From the NCBI GenBank assembly GCA_963799815.1, contig CAWCYG010000004.1, positions 558,001-622,000 on the forward strand: 64,000 nucleotides of DNA, in the 5' to 3' direction. The stretch is from JBDTSW01 sp963799815. GTDB taxonomy: Bacteria > Actinomycetota > Thermoleophilia > Solirubrobacterales > 70-9. Shown piece after piece: positions 25,213 through 34,133 of the stretch; within the stretch, counting starts at the first letter, position 1, and each line of letters starts with the position of its first letter. The notes under the pieces were generated by a model. It was not told the origin of the DNA and searched no databases. It saw only the letters and a list, made by a program, of their open reading frames with translations. Made by a program: the position numbers and the translations under genes.

Positions 25213-26067
25213 ATGACGGACCGGCGCCCGCTCGTGAGCGTCGTCGTGCCGTTCGGCGGCGGCAACCCACAGCGCGTGCGAGCTTCGCTGCTCGCCCTCG
25301 ATCTGACCGATGGCGACGAGGTGATCGTGGCGGACAACTCGCCTGGCGGCGACGCGAGCGCACTGGCAGAGGTCGCCCGCGTCGTGCCGGCCACCGGCGA
25401 GCGATCCTCCTATCACGCGCGCAATCGTGGAGCCCAAGCCGCTTCGGGCCACTGGCTGCTCTTCATCGACGCGGACTGCAGACCCGAGGCGCAGCTTCTT
25501 CGGTCATTCTTTGAGCCGCCGCCTGCAAAGGGCACCGGGGCAGTGGCCGGCGAGATCCTAGGCGAGCCCGAGCAGCCGGCGTTGGCCGCCCGCTACGCGC
25601 GCGATCGCAAGGTCCTGAGCCAGACCGACGGGCACTACGGGCGTGGACGCGCGATCGCGGCCACGGGAAACCTGATGGTTCGGGCCATCGCGTTTCGGAA
25701 GCTTGGTGGGTTCATCGAGGGCATTCGCTCCGGTGGCGACGTGGATTTCTGCCTGCGTTTGCAGGAGGCCGGCTGGGCGCTCGAGTTCAGACCGGAAGCC
25801 GTCGTTCGCCACGCGCATCGCGACACGGTGACCGGCTTGCTGCTGGCGTTTGCGCGCTACGGCTCCGGCTCGCGCTGGCTCCACGAGCGCTACCCGGCCG
25901 TGGGTCGCCGGTGGCCGCTCTCGGTGCGCGAGCTCGTGCGCGTCGGAGGCGACGCTGCCCGCCATGGGCTCCGAGGCGAGCGTGAGGCGGCGGCGTTCCG
26001 GCTGATCGACGGCGCCGGGCTCCTGGCCCACAACGCCGGCTGGGCTGCGAGCAACCGCGCCCGTTAG
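25213..26067 (+). CDS. family 2 glycosyltransferase
   Basis: The 284-residue GT-A fold protein has an N-terminal VSVVVPFGGG strand, the HARNRGAQAASGHWLLFIDADC segment (shown in parts: NRGAQAASG, then FIDADC as the metal-binding D-x-D), and an acceptor-side GGDVDFCLRLQEAGW segment. It lacks membrane helices. It probably transfers a sugar to a cell-envelope acceptor. ATG 25213 lies 8 bases after relA. Its stop codon overlaps the opposing stop of the gene at 26064 (shared bases in TTAG). Confidence 0.9.
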   Translation: MTDRRPLVSVVVPFGGGNPQRVRASLLALDLTDGDEVIVADNSPGGDASALAEVARVVPATGERSSYHARNRGAQAASGHWLLFIDADCRPEAQLLRSFFEPPPAKGTGAVAGEILGEPEQPALAARYARDRKVLSQTDGHYGRGRAIAATGNLMVRAIAFRKLGGFIEGIRSGGDVDFCLRLQEAGWALEFRPEAVVRHAHRDTVTGLLLAFARYGSGSRWLHERYPAVGRRWPLSVRELVRVGGDAARHGLRGEREAAAFRLIDGAGLLAHNAGWAASNRAR

Positions 26068-26591
26068 TCGATCGGTGGGACGCCGAGCCGCTGGGCGTCC
26101 TCGGCGGTGAGGCCGTTGGCCGCGAGCGCGCTCGCACGATCGACGTAGAGAGTGATGCTCCGCAGCAGGCCGTCCGCGAATTCGTGTAGGACGGCTCCGT
26201 CGAGGTTGAACACGTGACCATGGGAGCTGCGCCCCGCGCGATGGAGCAGGACAAGAACGCTGTCGCCGAGCTCGACGTAGAGGTCCGGGATCGTCACCAG
26301 CGTGTCGAACGATCGGCCGATCTGGCGCAGGCCCGCAAGCGTCGCCTCGAGGCCGAACTTGACGCGGGTGTTCTCACCGGTCGCGGGGAACACCGCCTCA
26401 AAATCAGGATGAATCAGCGGCACGACATCGGCCAGCCACGTCTGCTGGGTCGTGCTCTTGTGAGCAACGGTCCCCCAGTCGTTGCCGCTTGCGGGCAGGA
26501 GGCGGCGTGAGAGCTCCAGAACCTCAGAGGTCTCCTCCTGAGATTCGGTGGCAAGGGCGGGATCCTGATGGACTGCTTGGGCCGATGTCAC
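26064..26591 (-). CDS. NTF2/SnoaL-like protein
   Basis: The 175-residue protein has an extended N-terminal helix region and an NTF2-like core (VPLIHPDFEAVFP; GLRQIGRSFDTLVTIPDLYVELGDSVLVLLHRAG; LHEFADGLLRSITLYVDRASAL). It lacks the MSEENVE start of the paralogues at 2.6-5.3 kb, so it belongs to a different subfamily. GTG 26591 overlaps the stop of the upstream HIT gene by 4 bases (GTGA), making it the last gene of the minus-strand operon. Confidence 0.75.
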   Translation of the reverse strand: MTSAQAVHQDPALATESQEETSEVLELSRRLLPASGNDWGTVAHKSTTQQTWLADVVPLIHPDFEAVFPATGENTRVKFGLEATLAGLRQIGRSFDTLVTIPDLYVELGDSVLVLLHRAGRSSHGHVFNLDGAVLHEFADGLLRSITLYVDRASALAANGLTAEDAQRLGVPPID

Positions 26592-27025
26592 GTGGCTGGG
26601 GAGCCTAACCGCCTGAGCGCAGTGCGCACCGACGCGGCTGCAGCTCGCGCCTCCTCATCGCTCTCATACCTCGAGCGGGGCCAAAAGAAACCTCGCAGAC
26701 CGTCCTTTCGATTGCGCGGCACGAGGTGCGTGTGGAGGTGCGGCACCGACTGGCTCACGATGTTGTTGAGCGCCACAAAGGCGCCCTGCGCTCCCATCGC
26801 CTCCCTGACCGCCTCCGCGAGCAGCCGCACATTGGCGAAGTAGGGCTCGACCAGCTCGTCCGGAAGGTCCCAGATGGCCTCGTGATGGTCGCGGGGGATC
26901 AAGAGCGAGTGGCCCGCGAACAACGGGCGGTTGTCCAGGAAGGCGACCGAGACCTCATCCTCGAAGACGAGGTGAGCATCAGCCTCGCCAGCGGCGATCG
27001 AGCAGAAGAGGCAGTCGTCGCGCAC
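26588..27025 (-). CDS. HIT-family nucleotide hydrolase
   Basis: The 145-residue HIT protein has N-terminal metal-type cysteines (DDCLFCSIAAGE), the substrate strand (HSLLIPRDHHEAIWDLPDE), and the catalytic histidine triad in HLHTHLVPR. Such enzymes hydrolyse nucleoside phosphoramidates or dinucleotides. GTG 27025 is chosen because it begins the conserved part and lies 10 bases after the previous gene; a start at 27112 would overlap that gene. This is one of two HIT proteins in the operon. Confidence 0.9.
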   Translation of the reverse strand: MRDDCLFCSIAAGEADAHLVFEDEVSVAFLDNRPLFAGHSLLIPRDHHEAIWDLPDELVEPYFANVRLLAEAVREAMGAQGAFVALNNIVSQSVPHLHTHLVPRNRKDGLRGFFWPRSRYESDEEARAAAASVRTALRRLGSPAT

Positions 27026-27035
27026 GCCGCCGGCG

Positions 27036-28049
27036 TTACGCGACGACGGTGAGCGCGGCCGGCTCGATCCCGAGGTCGAGCTCGCCGTGGTCGCCGATGA
27101 AGTCGCCGTCAACCTGGACCGGGAACGGCCGAATGCGATCCTCGCGATCGAGCGAGACGGACTCGAGCCGTGCCTCGGTCACACCGTCGAAGTGATCGAT
27201 GTGCCGGTGGTCAGCGAGGTGCAACCGCTCTGAGAGCATGCGGGTGGCGATGGTTGGCACGTCGCGCTGAGCGGCCCGGTGCAGCACCGCGATCGAGAGC
27301 GTGCCGTTGTCGATCGCCGCACGTTCACAGACCCTGATCGGCTGGCGCCCGAAGTAGGTGAACGGATCGGAGTTCTGGGCGAGGGTCGTGATGCCCTCGG
27401 ACGCCGGCTCGCCCTCAACGGCCACGCGCATTCGCACCGGATTACGCAGGTACTCGGCGTAGAAGCTGCGCACCGCCGTCCAGGTGTAGAACCAGCGGCC
27501 GCCCCGCGCCTTGAGCCTGGGGTTCGCGTCGACCCGGCGGGCGCTGGTGGCGTCGAGGCCCGCGCCGCAGCTGAACAGGAAGCGGCGACGATTCGCCAGG
27601 CCCAGATCGATCTTGCGCGGCTCGAAGTCGTCCGCGAGGCCGAGCAGATGCTCGGTGGCGTCAACGACGTCGTTGGGGATGCCGAGCGTGCGACCGACGA
27701 CGTTCGTCGATCCCCCGGGGAGGACCGAGACCGGCACATCGGTGTACGCGAGCCCGTTGGCGACCTCGTTCAGGGTCCCATCCCCGCCGAAGGCCACGAC
27801 GACGTCGTAGCCCTCGTCGCGGGCTTCACGGCAGATCTGGGTGGCGTGGTTCTGCGCCTGCGTCGAGACCGCCTCGACCTGATAGCGACCCTGAAGCGCG
27901 TAGACCACCAGGTTCTTGAGGCGGTCGGAGACCGTCGTCGCGTACGGGTTCACGATCACGAGCATGCGCTTCTTGCGCGGGCGCCGGGGCCCCGGCGCAG
28001 GCTCCATCTGCTCGGATGGCGGGGTGGTGGGTGTCGCGGTGGCGCTCAT
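27036..28049 (-). CDS. diacylglycerol kinase-family lipid kinase
   Basis: The 337-residue protein has the lipid kinase pattern: basic RKKRMLVIVNPYA, the nucleotide-binding VVAFGGDGTLNEVANGL, LPGGSTNVVGRTLGIP, and a C-terminal FPVQVDGDFIGDHGELDLGI. It phosphorylates diacylglycerol or a related lipid at the membrane. ATG 28049 has a GAGAGAGCAAAG stretch upstream; an open extension to 28199 looks non-coding and would overlap the previous gene. The order metallo-hydrolase, lipid kinase, HIT suggests co-regulation. Confidence 0.92.
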   Translation of the reverse strand: MSATATPTTPPSEQMEPAPGPRRPRKKRMLVIVNPYATTVSDRLKNLVVYALQGRYQVEAVSTQAQNHATQICREARDEGYDVVVAFGGDGTLNEVANGLAYTDVPVSVLPGGSTNVVGRTLGIPNDVVDATEHLLGLADDFEPRKIDLGLANRRRFLFSCGAGLDATSARRVDANPRLKARGGRWFYTWTAVRSFYAEYLRNPVRMRVAVEGEPASEGITTLAQNSDPFTYFGRQPIRVCERAAIDNGTLSIAVLHRAAQRDVPTIATRMLSERLHLADHRHIDHFDGVTEARLESVSLDREDRIRPFPVQVDGDFIGDHGELDLGIEPAALTVVA

Positions 28050-28107
28050 GTCTTTGCTCTCTCGTACCCCGGCACGGGTGCCGGTTACCTCGGGGGTTTG
28101 GGGATCA

Positions 28108-29127
28108 TCACGGGAGCTCGATCTCTTCCTCAGCCCCGGTCGACTCGAACCGTACGACGCCGGCCTCATCCGCCGCTTCCTGGACGAGCCCTGATGCAAT
28201 CAGGAGATCGACGTGGCCCACCACCTCGGAGAGGGTGAGGAACGCCTGGGTGACGGCGACGTTGCCCCACATCTCCTGGGCGAGCTCATATCCCGAGCGC
28301 GGCTGCTCGTCGATCAGGGCCCGGAGCTTCTCCGCCCGTCGCTCGTACATCGCCAGGCGCTCATCGATCAGCGCGCGGTGGTCGGTGATCGGCTCGCCGT
28401 GGCCGGAGAGCACGATCTGCGCGGGCAGCTCGCGGGTTCGCTTCAGCGAGCGGATGTACTCCACCAGCGCGCGCGGGCGTTCCTCCGAGCCGTCAAGCGA
28501 CCGTGAGATCAGCGGGTTCGAGGAGATATGTGCGATCAGGTGGTCCGCAGCCAGGAGGATGCGTCGCGCCGAGTCCCAGAAGATCGTGTCCGACGGGCTG
28601 TGCCCTGGCCGGTGCTGGACCTCGAGCGTTCGGTCCCGCAGCTCGAGCTTCTCGCCATCGGCCAGCGGGCGAGTCACCTCGGCTGCCGCGCCCCAGCCCC
28701 GGAAGCTCCGCGAGACCGAACGCAGCGCGGTGACGACGTCGTCAGGGATGCCGTACCGGCGCATCAGCGCGCCGGCGTACTCGTCATCGCGCTCCGCGTC
28801 GGCGCCGAAGTTCCCCAGCCGCTCGACTGCCACATCGATCGCCGCCACCTCGGCTCCCGAGCGCTTCGCGACGATCTCGATCAGGCCGAGATGGTCGATG
28901 TGCTGATGGGTGAGGACGATGAGCTCAAGGTCCTCGATTCGCTGGCCGTGCTGGTCGAGCTGGGCCTCGAGCTCGTCAAGCGCCTTGCCGGAGTTGGGGC
29001 CCGTGTCGACGAGCGTGAGCGGCTCGTCTTCGATCAGGTAGCAGTTGACGCGGCCGACCGCGAAGGGGGTCGGGATCGCGAGGCGATGGATGCCCTCCGC
29101 GGCGGCGCGCTCGAGCGCGTCACTCAC
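28108..29127 (-). CDS. metallo-beta-lactamase-fold hydrolase with winged-helix-like C-terminus
   Basis: The 339-residue protein has the MBL metal motif THQHIDHLG near residue 75, further histidines in VQHRPGHSPSD and DHLIAHI, and VLSGHGEP. This is the LACTB2-like subgroup, which often carries a C-terminal winged helix; here LAQEMWGNVAVTQAFLTLSEVVGHVDLLIASG fits that domain (residues in two parts). Hydrolysis of RNA or a thioester is possible. GTG 29127 overlaps the upstream stop by 4 bases. Confidence 0.85.
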   Translation of the reverse strand: MSDALERAAAEGIHRLAIPTPFAVGRVNCYLIEDEPLTLVDTGPNSGKALDELEAQLDQHGQRIEDLELIVLTHQHIDHLGLIEIVAKRSGAEVAAIDVAVERLGNFGADAERDDEYAGALMRRYGIPDDVVTALRSVSRSFRGWGAAAEVTRPLADGEKLELRDRTLEVQHRPGHSPSDTIFWDSARRILLAADHLIAHISSNPLISRSLDGSEERPRALVEYIRSLKRTRELPAQIVLSGHGEPITDHRALIDERLAMYERRAEKLRALIDEQPRSGYELAQEMWGNVAVTQAFLTLSEVVGHVDLLIASGLVQEAADEAGVVRFESTGAEEEIELP

Positions 29128-30494
29128 CCACGGATCACTTTCAGCACCCGGTCGCGCTTTTTCTCCATGTCCTCGCGTGAGACGAGCGATTCGAGGGTGA
29201 GGCGCAGCAGAGGCTCGGTGTTCGATGGTCGGACGTTGAAGTGCCAGTCCGGGTAGTCCACGGAGACGCCGTCCAGCCAGCTCACCTCGGCATCGGAGTA
29301 GATCTCCGCCAGCTCCTTCATCTTGGCGTTCTGGTCAGAGACCTCCGAGTTGATCTCGCCGGAGATGAAGTAGCGCTCGCGGAGGTCGCCGACGAGCTCC
29401 GCCAGGGTGCGGTCCTGAGTTGAGAGCAGCTCCAGCACGAGGAGCGCCGGGACCGTGCCCGAGTCCGCGCACCAGAAGTCACGGAAGTAGTAGTGGCCCG
29501 AGACCTCGCCGCCGAACGCGGCGCCCTGCTCACGCAGGGCAGCCTTGAAGAACGCATGCCCCGCCCGGTTCATGTTCGACTCGCCGCCCAGCTCGCGGAT
29601 GGTGTCGGGCACGGCGCGACTCGCCCGCACGTCGTAGAGGATCAGCGCGCCCGGTTCCTTCTCGAGCAGCTGCCGGGCGAGCAGCGCCGTCAGGAAGTCG
29701 CCGTCGATGAACGTCCCGGCGTCGTCGACGAAGAAGCAGCGATCGGCGTCGCCGTCCCAAGCGATCCCAAGGTCGGCGTCCTCCTCCAGCACGCGATCGA
29801 TCACGAACTGGCGGTTCTCCTCGAGCAGCGGGTTCGGCTCATGATCCGGAAACTCGCCGTCGGGAACCCAGTAGGTCTCAACGAGGTCCAGGCCAAGGCG
29901 CTCGAGCAGCGGGCCGACCATCGGGCCCGCCATGCCGTTGCCGCCGTCGACTACCACTCGCAGCGGCTCGATCGCATCGGCGTCGATGAACGAGAGCGCC
30001 TTTTCGTGAAACTCGTCGTAGATGTCCAGCGCCTCGACGCTCCCGCCGCCGGGGGGCTCCTCGAACCCAGCCTCGATCAGCGCTTTCACCTCGCCGATGC
30101 CCGAGTCGCCCGAGAGCGCAAGCGCCCCCTCCCGCACGAGCTTCATCCCCGTGTACGCCTTCGGGTTGTGCGAGGCGGTGATCATCGCGCCGCCGTCGAG
30201 CTCGCGTGAGCCGACGAGGAAATAGAGCATCTCGGTCGCAACCATCCCAGCGTCGAGCACGGTGCATCCCTCGTCAATGAGCCCCTCACGCAGCCGCTCG
30301 CTCATCTCGGGCGCCTGCAGGCGCATGTCGCGGCCGAGGCCGATGCGGAGCTGCTTGGTCTGCTTCTCGTGCATGTCCGCGAGAACGCGCGCGAACGAGC
30401 GGCCCACCAGGTAGGCGGTATCGCCGTCCATCTCCTCGCCGTAGATGCCACGGATGTCGTACGCCTTGAAGATCCCCTCCGGCACGTCCGTCAT
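29124..30494 (-). CDS. manB: phosphomannomutase/phosphoglucomutase
   Basis: The 456-residue alpha-D-phosphohexomutase interconverts hexose 6- and 1-phosphates for nucleotide-sugar and envelope synthesis. All four domains are marked: phosphoserine loop TASHNPKAYTG, metal loop DGDADRCFF, sugar loop GEVSGHYYF, and phosphate loop RPSNTEPLLRL. ATG 30494 overlaps the stop of the HIT gene at 30491 (ATGA). Dual mannose/glucose use is inferred from the family, not visible in sequence. Confidence 0.93.
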   Translation of the reverse strand: MTDVPEGIFKAYDIRGIYGEEMDGDTAYLVGRSFARVLADMHEKQTKQLRIGLGRDMRLQAPEMSERLREGLIDEGCTVLDAGMVATEMLYFLVGSRELDGGAMITASHNPKAYTGMKLVREGALALSGDSGIGEVKALIEAGFEEPPGGGSVEALDIYDEFHEKALSFIDADAIEPLRVVVDGGNGMAGPMVGPLLERLGLDLVETYWVPDGEFPDHEPNPLLEENRQFVIDRVLEEDADLGIAWDGDADRCFFVDDAGTFIDGDFLTALLARQLLEKEPGALILYDVRASRAVPDTIRELGGESNMNRAGHAFFKAALREQGAAFGGEVSGHYYFRDFWCADSGTVPALLVLELLSTQDRTLAELVGDLRERYFISGEINSEVSDQNAKMKELAEIYSDAEVSWLDGVSVDYPDWHFNVRPSNTEPLLRLTLESLVSREDMEKKRDRVLKVIRG

Positions 30495-30982
30495 TCGAAT
30501 CCTCCCCTCAGGGCCTCGTAACTCTGCGCCAGCGACTGGGGCATGACCCGCGTATCCGCCAGGACTGGCATGAAGTTCGTATCGCCGCCCCAGCGCGGGA
30601 CCACGTGCATGTGGATGTGGTGCTCGACTCCGGCGCCCGCAACGCGGCCCTGGTTGAAGCCCACGTTGTAGCCGTGCGGTTCGTAAGTGCGCTCCAGGAG
30701 GCGCATCGCCTGCTGCGAGAGGGCCATCATCTCCGCGACCACCTCGGAGTCGAGCTCGGGCAGGGTCGCCAGGTGCGCGTACGGGGCCACCATCAGGTGC
30801 CCGTTCGTGTACGGGTAGAGGTTCAGGATCACGAAGCAGCGCTCGGCACGGTGCACGATCAGGTTCTCCTCATCCTCGTGCGCCGCAGGCTTCGCGCAGA
30901 AGATGCACTCCGCCTCGGAGTCCTTCGACGCGTCCTTCACGTAGTCGAGGCGCCATGGCGCCCAGATGCGTTGCCCGGCCAC
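30491..30982 (-). CDS. HIT-domain protein, Ap4A phosphorylase-like
   Basis: The 163-residue protein has an N-terminal RIWAPWRLDYV segment, FVILNLYPYTNGHLMVAPY, and the histidine triad in HHIHMHVVPRWGGDTNF. That arrangement matches actinobacterial diadenosine tetraphosphate phosphorylases (Rv2613c type), longer than ordinary HIT hydrolases. It heads the six-gene minus-strand operon. GTG 30982 is preceded by TAGGAT (minus strand of 30991-30996) at 8 bases, so the operon mRNA is probably leaderless. Confidence 0.88.
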   Translation of the reverse strand: MAGQRIWAPWRLDYVKDASKDSEAECIFCAKPAAHEDEENLIVHRAERCFVILNLYPYTNGHLMVAPYAHLATLPELDSEVVAEMMALSQQAMRLLERTYEPHGYNVGFNQGRVAGAGVEHHIHMHVVPRWGGDTNFMPVLADTRVMPQSLAQSYEALRGGFE

Positions 30983-31039
30983 ACGGCGGCATCCTAGACA
31001 GCATCGACCTGAGGGCCACCGCGGTCTATGCTGGCTTGG

Positions 31040-31927
31040 ATGGCACGGAGGTCATCGGGAGCTGTGCTGGCGGGCCTGGCGGCAATCGCCGTTGGCGGCG
31101 CGCCGGCGGCAAGCGCTGCGACGCTTCAGCTCGGCAGCACGGGCGGGTTCGCGTATGCGAGCAACGTGAAGGTCGTCACCGGGAACTCCGGATGGAAGAA
31201 AACGGCGTCGTGCCCCGGGAAACGGGTGGCGGTGGGCGGCGGTGCGCTCGTCACCGGCTCCGCCACGACCGGGTACTTGAGCTCTTCCTATCCATCCGGC
31301 CCCGGCCACCGCTCCTGGACAACCAGGGGATACAACGCGAGCTCCGGGCTGATCTCCGCCAACACGTACGCCATCTGCGCTAAGCCCGAGCTCGGAATCC
31401 ACTACGCCAGCAAGGAGGGGAAGGTGGGGGTAGGTCCCGCCGGCGGCAGCGCCAAGGCGACATGCAAGAACGGGCGGCCCGGGTCCGGGGGCGTCCGCGT
31501 GTTCGGCCCAACCCAGGGCGCCAGCCTCAGGGCCACAGCCCCGTTCGAAGGACCCGACGCCGACCCCTTCGAGGATGGCTGGCGCGCGTCCGTGGGCAGC
31601 ATCGCGGGGCCCAAGCGCATGTTCAGGGTGTATGCGATCTGCTCGAACGAGTTCGGCCGGGTCTTTACAGCGCAACCGATGTCCGCCGCCTCGAGCACGT
31701 TCACGGACGACGTCACCTGCGCGCTCGGCCCGGTCCAGGTCTCGGGTCCGACGGGCGCCGGCGTCTTCATTCCTGGCCCCGACCTGGGCGCGCACATTCA
31801 CTCGTTCGCGCCGAGGGACGGAGCTGACATGGACATAAAGCCCGACGACCACTGGGGGTTCTCGATCTCGAACGACGCCGGGCCCGAGAAGCTCGTCGAC
31901 GAGACGGTCTACTGCCGCGGCGTCTAG
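31040..31927 (+). CDS. secreted protein with three cysteine-containing repeats
   Basis: The 295-residue protein has a signal peptide (SSGAVLAGLAAIAVGGAPAASA) and three modules. Each starts near a T/S-x-x-C box (TASCPGK, KATCKNG, DDVTCALG) and ends near YAIC or VYC, with a V-x-G-x-T/G strand pattern between. The paired cysteines suggest one disulfide per module. The function is unknown. ATG 31040 follows TATGCT (31027-31032) by 7 bases; the ATG at 31028 lies inside that box, so the later start is preferred. Its stop shares the palindrome CTAG with the opposing gene's stop. Confidence 0.75.
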   Translation: MARRSSGAVLAGLAAIAVGGAPAASAATLQLGSTGGFAYASNVKVVTGNSGWKKTASCPGKRVAVGGGALVTGSATTGYLSSSYPSGPGHRSWTTRGYNASSGLISANTYAICAKPELGIHYASKEGKVGVGPAGGSAKATCKNGRPGSGGVRVFGPTQGASLRATAPFEGPDADPFEDGWRASVGSIAGPKRMFRVYAICSNEFGRVFTAQPMSAASSTFTDDVTCALGPVQVSGPTGAGVFIPGPDLGAHIHSFAPRDGADMDIKPDDHWGFSISNDAGPEKLVDETVYCRGV

Positions 31928-32877
31928 CGAGGCGTGGGAAGACTGAGCTCGGCCAGTACAGCCCGGTGGTCGCTGCCGGCGATGTTGAAGATCTGGGTGT
32001 TGGTCATGCTCGCGCGCTCGTCCACGAGCACGTGGTCGACGGTCACCTGTGGTGGGAACACCCTGCCGGCCGGCCACGTCGGGATCAGCCCCGCGCCGGT
32101 TGTCTCCGCGGCATCGATGTAACCGCGGGCGAGCACGTCGCGCAAGGCGGCGTTGTCGATCGTGGAGTTGAAGTCGCCGGCGATCACCGTGAGCTGCTCC
32201 GAGCCACCGGCGCTGGGAATCGTCTCGAGGTCGGCCGCTAGCTCGGCAACCCTCGTCCCGTCGATCGGGGGCGGAGGGTGGACGACGTAGACGGACACGG
32301 CGGGGCCCTGCGCAGGCTGGATCGAGCCCGCGGGCAGCGGACCGGCCAGGGAGCTCGGCACGTCGCGAATCTCTCGAAGCGGCAGCCGTGAGTAGAGAGC
32401 GCCGCCCGATGACTCCGACCCGGGCGCCAGCAGTTGGTGCGGCAGCTCGTCTGCGATTCCGGCGGCCTCGAGTCTGGTGGCGAGCCGCGGCGTGACCTCC
32501 TGCACGCTCAGGACGTCGACCTCGTGCTCTGCCACGAGCTCGATCAGCGCCTCCGCGGAGGCGCCGCCGAGGAACATGTTCGAGGTCATGACGCGGAGGG
32601 TGTTCCCACCGGGCTCTGCGCTCTCGCCAACGGCACGGGGGATGACCAGCGCCACCAAGACGGCAGCAGCGATGACGGTTACGGCCGCCGCCGCCCAGTG
32701 GCGCAGCAGCAGCAAGACGATTGCGCAGAGGACCGCGGCCACGGCCACGTACGGCGTGAAGGCGAGGATGGGAAAGAGGGGGAAACCCGACTCGATGCCG
32801 AGCAGGCGAACGAGGGCAAACGCGAGTGCGGTCCCCGCGACCAGCCATGCCAGGATCGATGCGAGGACGGTTCGCAC
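31924..32877 (-). CDS. membrane-anchored endonuclease/exonuclease/phosphatase-family protein
   Basis: The 317-residue protein has three N-terminal membrane segments (SILAWLVAGTALAFALV, ILAFTPYVAVAAVLCAIVLLLL, AAVTVIAAAVLVALVIP) followed by an extracellular EEP domain. Its catalytic marks are MTSNMFLG, VLSVQEVTP, VIAGDFNST and a final IAGSDHRAVLAEL. This layout is common in actinobacterial surface phosphodiesterases. The substrate is unknown. GTG 32877 lies 17 bases after corA; a longer frame from 33018 would run into corA. Confidence 0.88.
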   Translation of the reverse strand: MRTVLASILAWLVAGTALAFALVRLLGIESGFPLFPILAFTPYVAVAAVLCAIVLLLLRHWAAAAVTVIAAAVLVALVIPRAVGESAEPGGNTLRVMTSNMFLGGASAEALIELVAEHEVDVLSVQEVTPRLATRLEAAGIADELPHQLLAPGSESSGGALYSRLPLREIRDVPSSLAGPLPAGSIQPAQGPAVSVYVVHPPPPIDGTRVAELAADLETIPSAGGSEQLTVIAGDFNSTIDNAALRDVLARGYIDAAETTGAGLIPTWPAGRVFPPQVTVDHVLVDERASMTNTQIFNIAGSDHRAVLAELSLPTPR

Positions 32878-32894
32878 CGAGCCGCCGCTTTGCG

Positions 32895-33905
32895 TCAGAG
32901 CCAGCCGCGGCGCCGGAAATAGACGAGCATCACCACCAGCAGCACCAGCATGCCGCCGACGATCGCGTAGAAGTCCTCTGAGTCGCCCGCTCCCGGGACA
33001 CCGACGTTCATGCCCCACAGGCTCGCGATCAGGGTGAGCGGGAGGATGATGACGCTGAAGGCGGTGAGGACGCGAAGGATGTCGTTGACGCGGTGGGAGA
33101 TCACCGATTCGTTCGTGTCCTCGAGCGCTTCGATCACCTCTTTGTAGTTCTCGAGGAGGTCCCAGATGCGCTCGTGCGAGTCCTGGATGTCGTCGAAGTA
33201 GACCTCCAGCTCACCCTCCGTTGGCGCCAGGAAGCGCTGCTTTGAGTGCTCGAGGTCGATCAACACGGTCCGCTGGGGCCGAACGACCTTGCGGAAGTTG
33301 ATGATCTCCTGCTTCACGTTGGAGATGTCGCGCACGACCTCCTCGGAGCGGCCCTCGAAGATCTCGTTCTCGACGGCGTCGAGCTTGTTGCCGATCTTCC
33401 GCAGCATGGGAAAGCAGTAGTCGAAGGAGTCGTCGACGACCCGGTAGAGCAGATATCCGGAACCGCGGGAGAAGTTCTGCTCGCGCAGCTCCTCCTTGCG
33501 GCGGCAGCGCTCGAACAGGTACTCCACCGGCTGCAGGGGCGTGTTGGGGATCGTGACCAGGAAGTCCTGGCCCACGAAGATGTCGAGCTCGCCGGCGTTC
33601 AGGCGCCCGACGGAGCGGTCGAACACGGGGAAATGCAAGACGATGAACAGGTAGGTGTCGTACTCGTCGATCTTCGGCCGCTGGTTGCGCGAGAGCACGT
33701 CCTCGAGGTCCAGGGGGTGAAAGAAGCCGAAATGCTCCTCCAGCCAAGCCGTCTCAAGCGGGCCAGGGCGCTCGATGTTCACCCAGCGCAGGCCCTCGCC
33801 GTCGATCGTTTCGACGTTGGGCTTGCCGTCCCGGGCCTCAGGCGGAGACGCGAGCTGAGCGCCGCGGGCATTGCGGCGCAGCCTGGGCTTCGGAAGGCTC
33901 GGCAT
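32895..33905 (-). CDS. corA: CorA-family magnesium/cobalt transporter
   Basis: The 336-residue protein has the long cytoplasmic alpha/beta and helical funnel (PKIDEYDTYLFIVLHFP; KVVRPQRTVLIDLEH) and two C-terminal membrane helices. The first ends in the signature loop SLWGMNVGVPG (GMN selectivity motif), and the second is followed by the basic tail RRRGWL. It is the first gene of a two-gene minus-strand unit, divergent from the riboswitch-controlled operon. Confidence 0.95.
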   Translation of the reverse strand: MPSLPKPRLRRNARGAQLASPPEARDGKPNVETIDGEGLRWVNIERPGPLETAWLEEHFGFFHPLDLEDVLSRNQRPKIDEYDTYLFIVLHFPVFDRSVGRLNAGELDIFVGQDFLVTIPNTPLQPVEYLFERCRRKEELREQNFSRGSGYLLYRVVDDSFDYCFPMLRKIGNKLDAVENEIFEGRSEEVVRDISNVKQEIINFRKVVRPQRTVLIDLEHSKQRFLAPTEGELEVYFDDIQDSHERIWDLLENYKEVIEALEDTNESVISHRVNDILRVLTAFSVIILPLTLIASLWGMNVGVPGAGDSEDFYAIVGGMLVLLVVMLVYFRRRGWL

Positions 33906-33980
33906 CGGCTTGGCTCGATTCGCTCGCTCGGTCCATCGGAACTCTCAGGGGGAGGGTACCCCGCTCGTCGGAGGCCGCGC

Positions 33981-33986
33981 TATATT
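33981..33986 (+). promoter_or_regulatory. -10 box TATATT upstream of the SAM riboswitch
   Basis: TATATT lies 18 bases before the first stem of the riboswitch, which puts transcription start near 33993. I see no good -35 match at the usual spacing. Confidence 0.55.
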
Positions 33987-34004
33987 GCCGCCCTACATAA
34001 CCGC

Positions 34005-34113
34005 CACATCAAGAGGGGTGGAGGGACTGGCCCGTTGAAACCCCGGCAACCGCTCGGAGCGCAAGCTCTGGGGAAGGTGCCAATTCCAGCAGGTGGATTG
34101 CCTGACAGATGTG
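34005..34113 (+). promoter_or_regulatory. SAM-I (S-box) riboswitch aptamer
   Basis: Conserved S-box blocks appear in order: ATCAAGAG, GGTGGAGGGACTGGCCC, TGAAACCCCGGCAACC, and GGTGCCAATTCCAGCAG. Outer stem P1 pairs CACATC (34005-34010) with GATGTG (34108-34113). The element binds S-adenosylmethionine. It sits 90 bases before the start of the threonine-synthase-like gene and is followed by an expression platform with mutually exclusive hairpins. Confidence 0.95.
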
Positions 34114-34133
34114 AGTAGGTCCCGCGCCAAGGG

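Noticed and set aside
31052..32848. Minus-strand frame of 598 codons
   Set aside because: Antisense to the secreted repeat protein and in a wrong frame of the EEP-family gene; Arg-rich translation.
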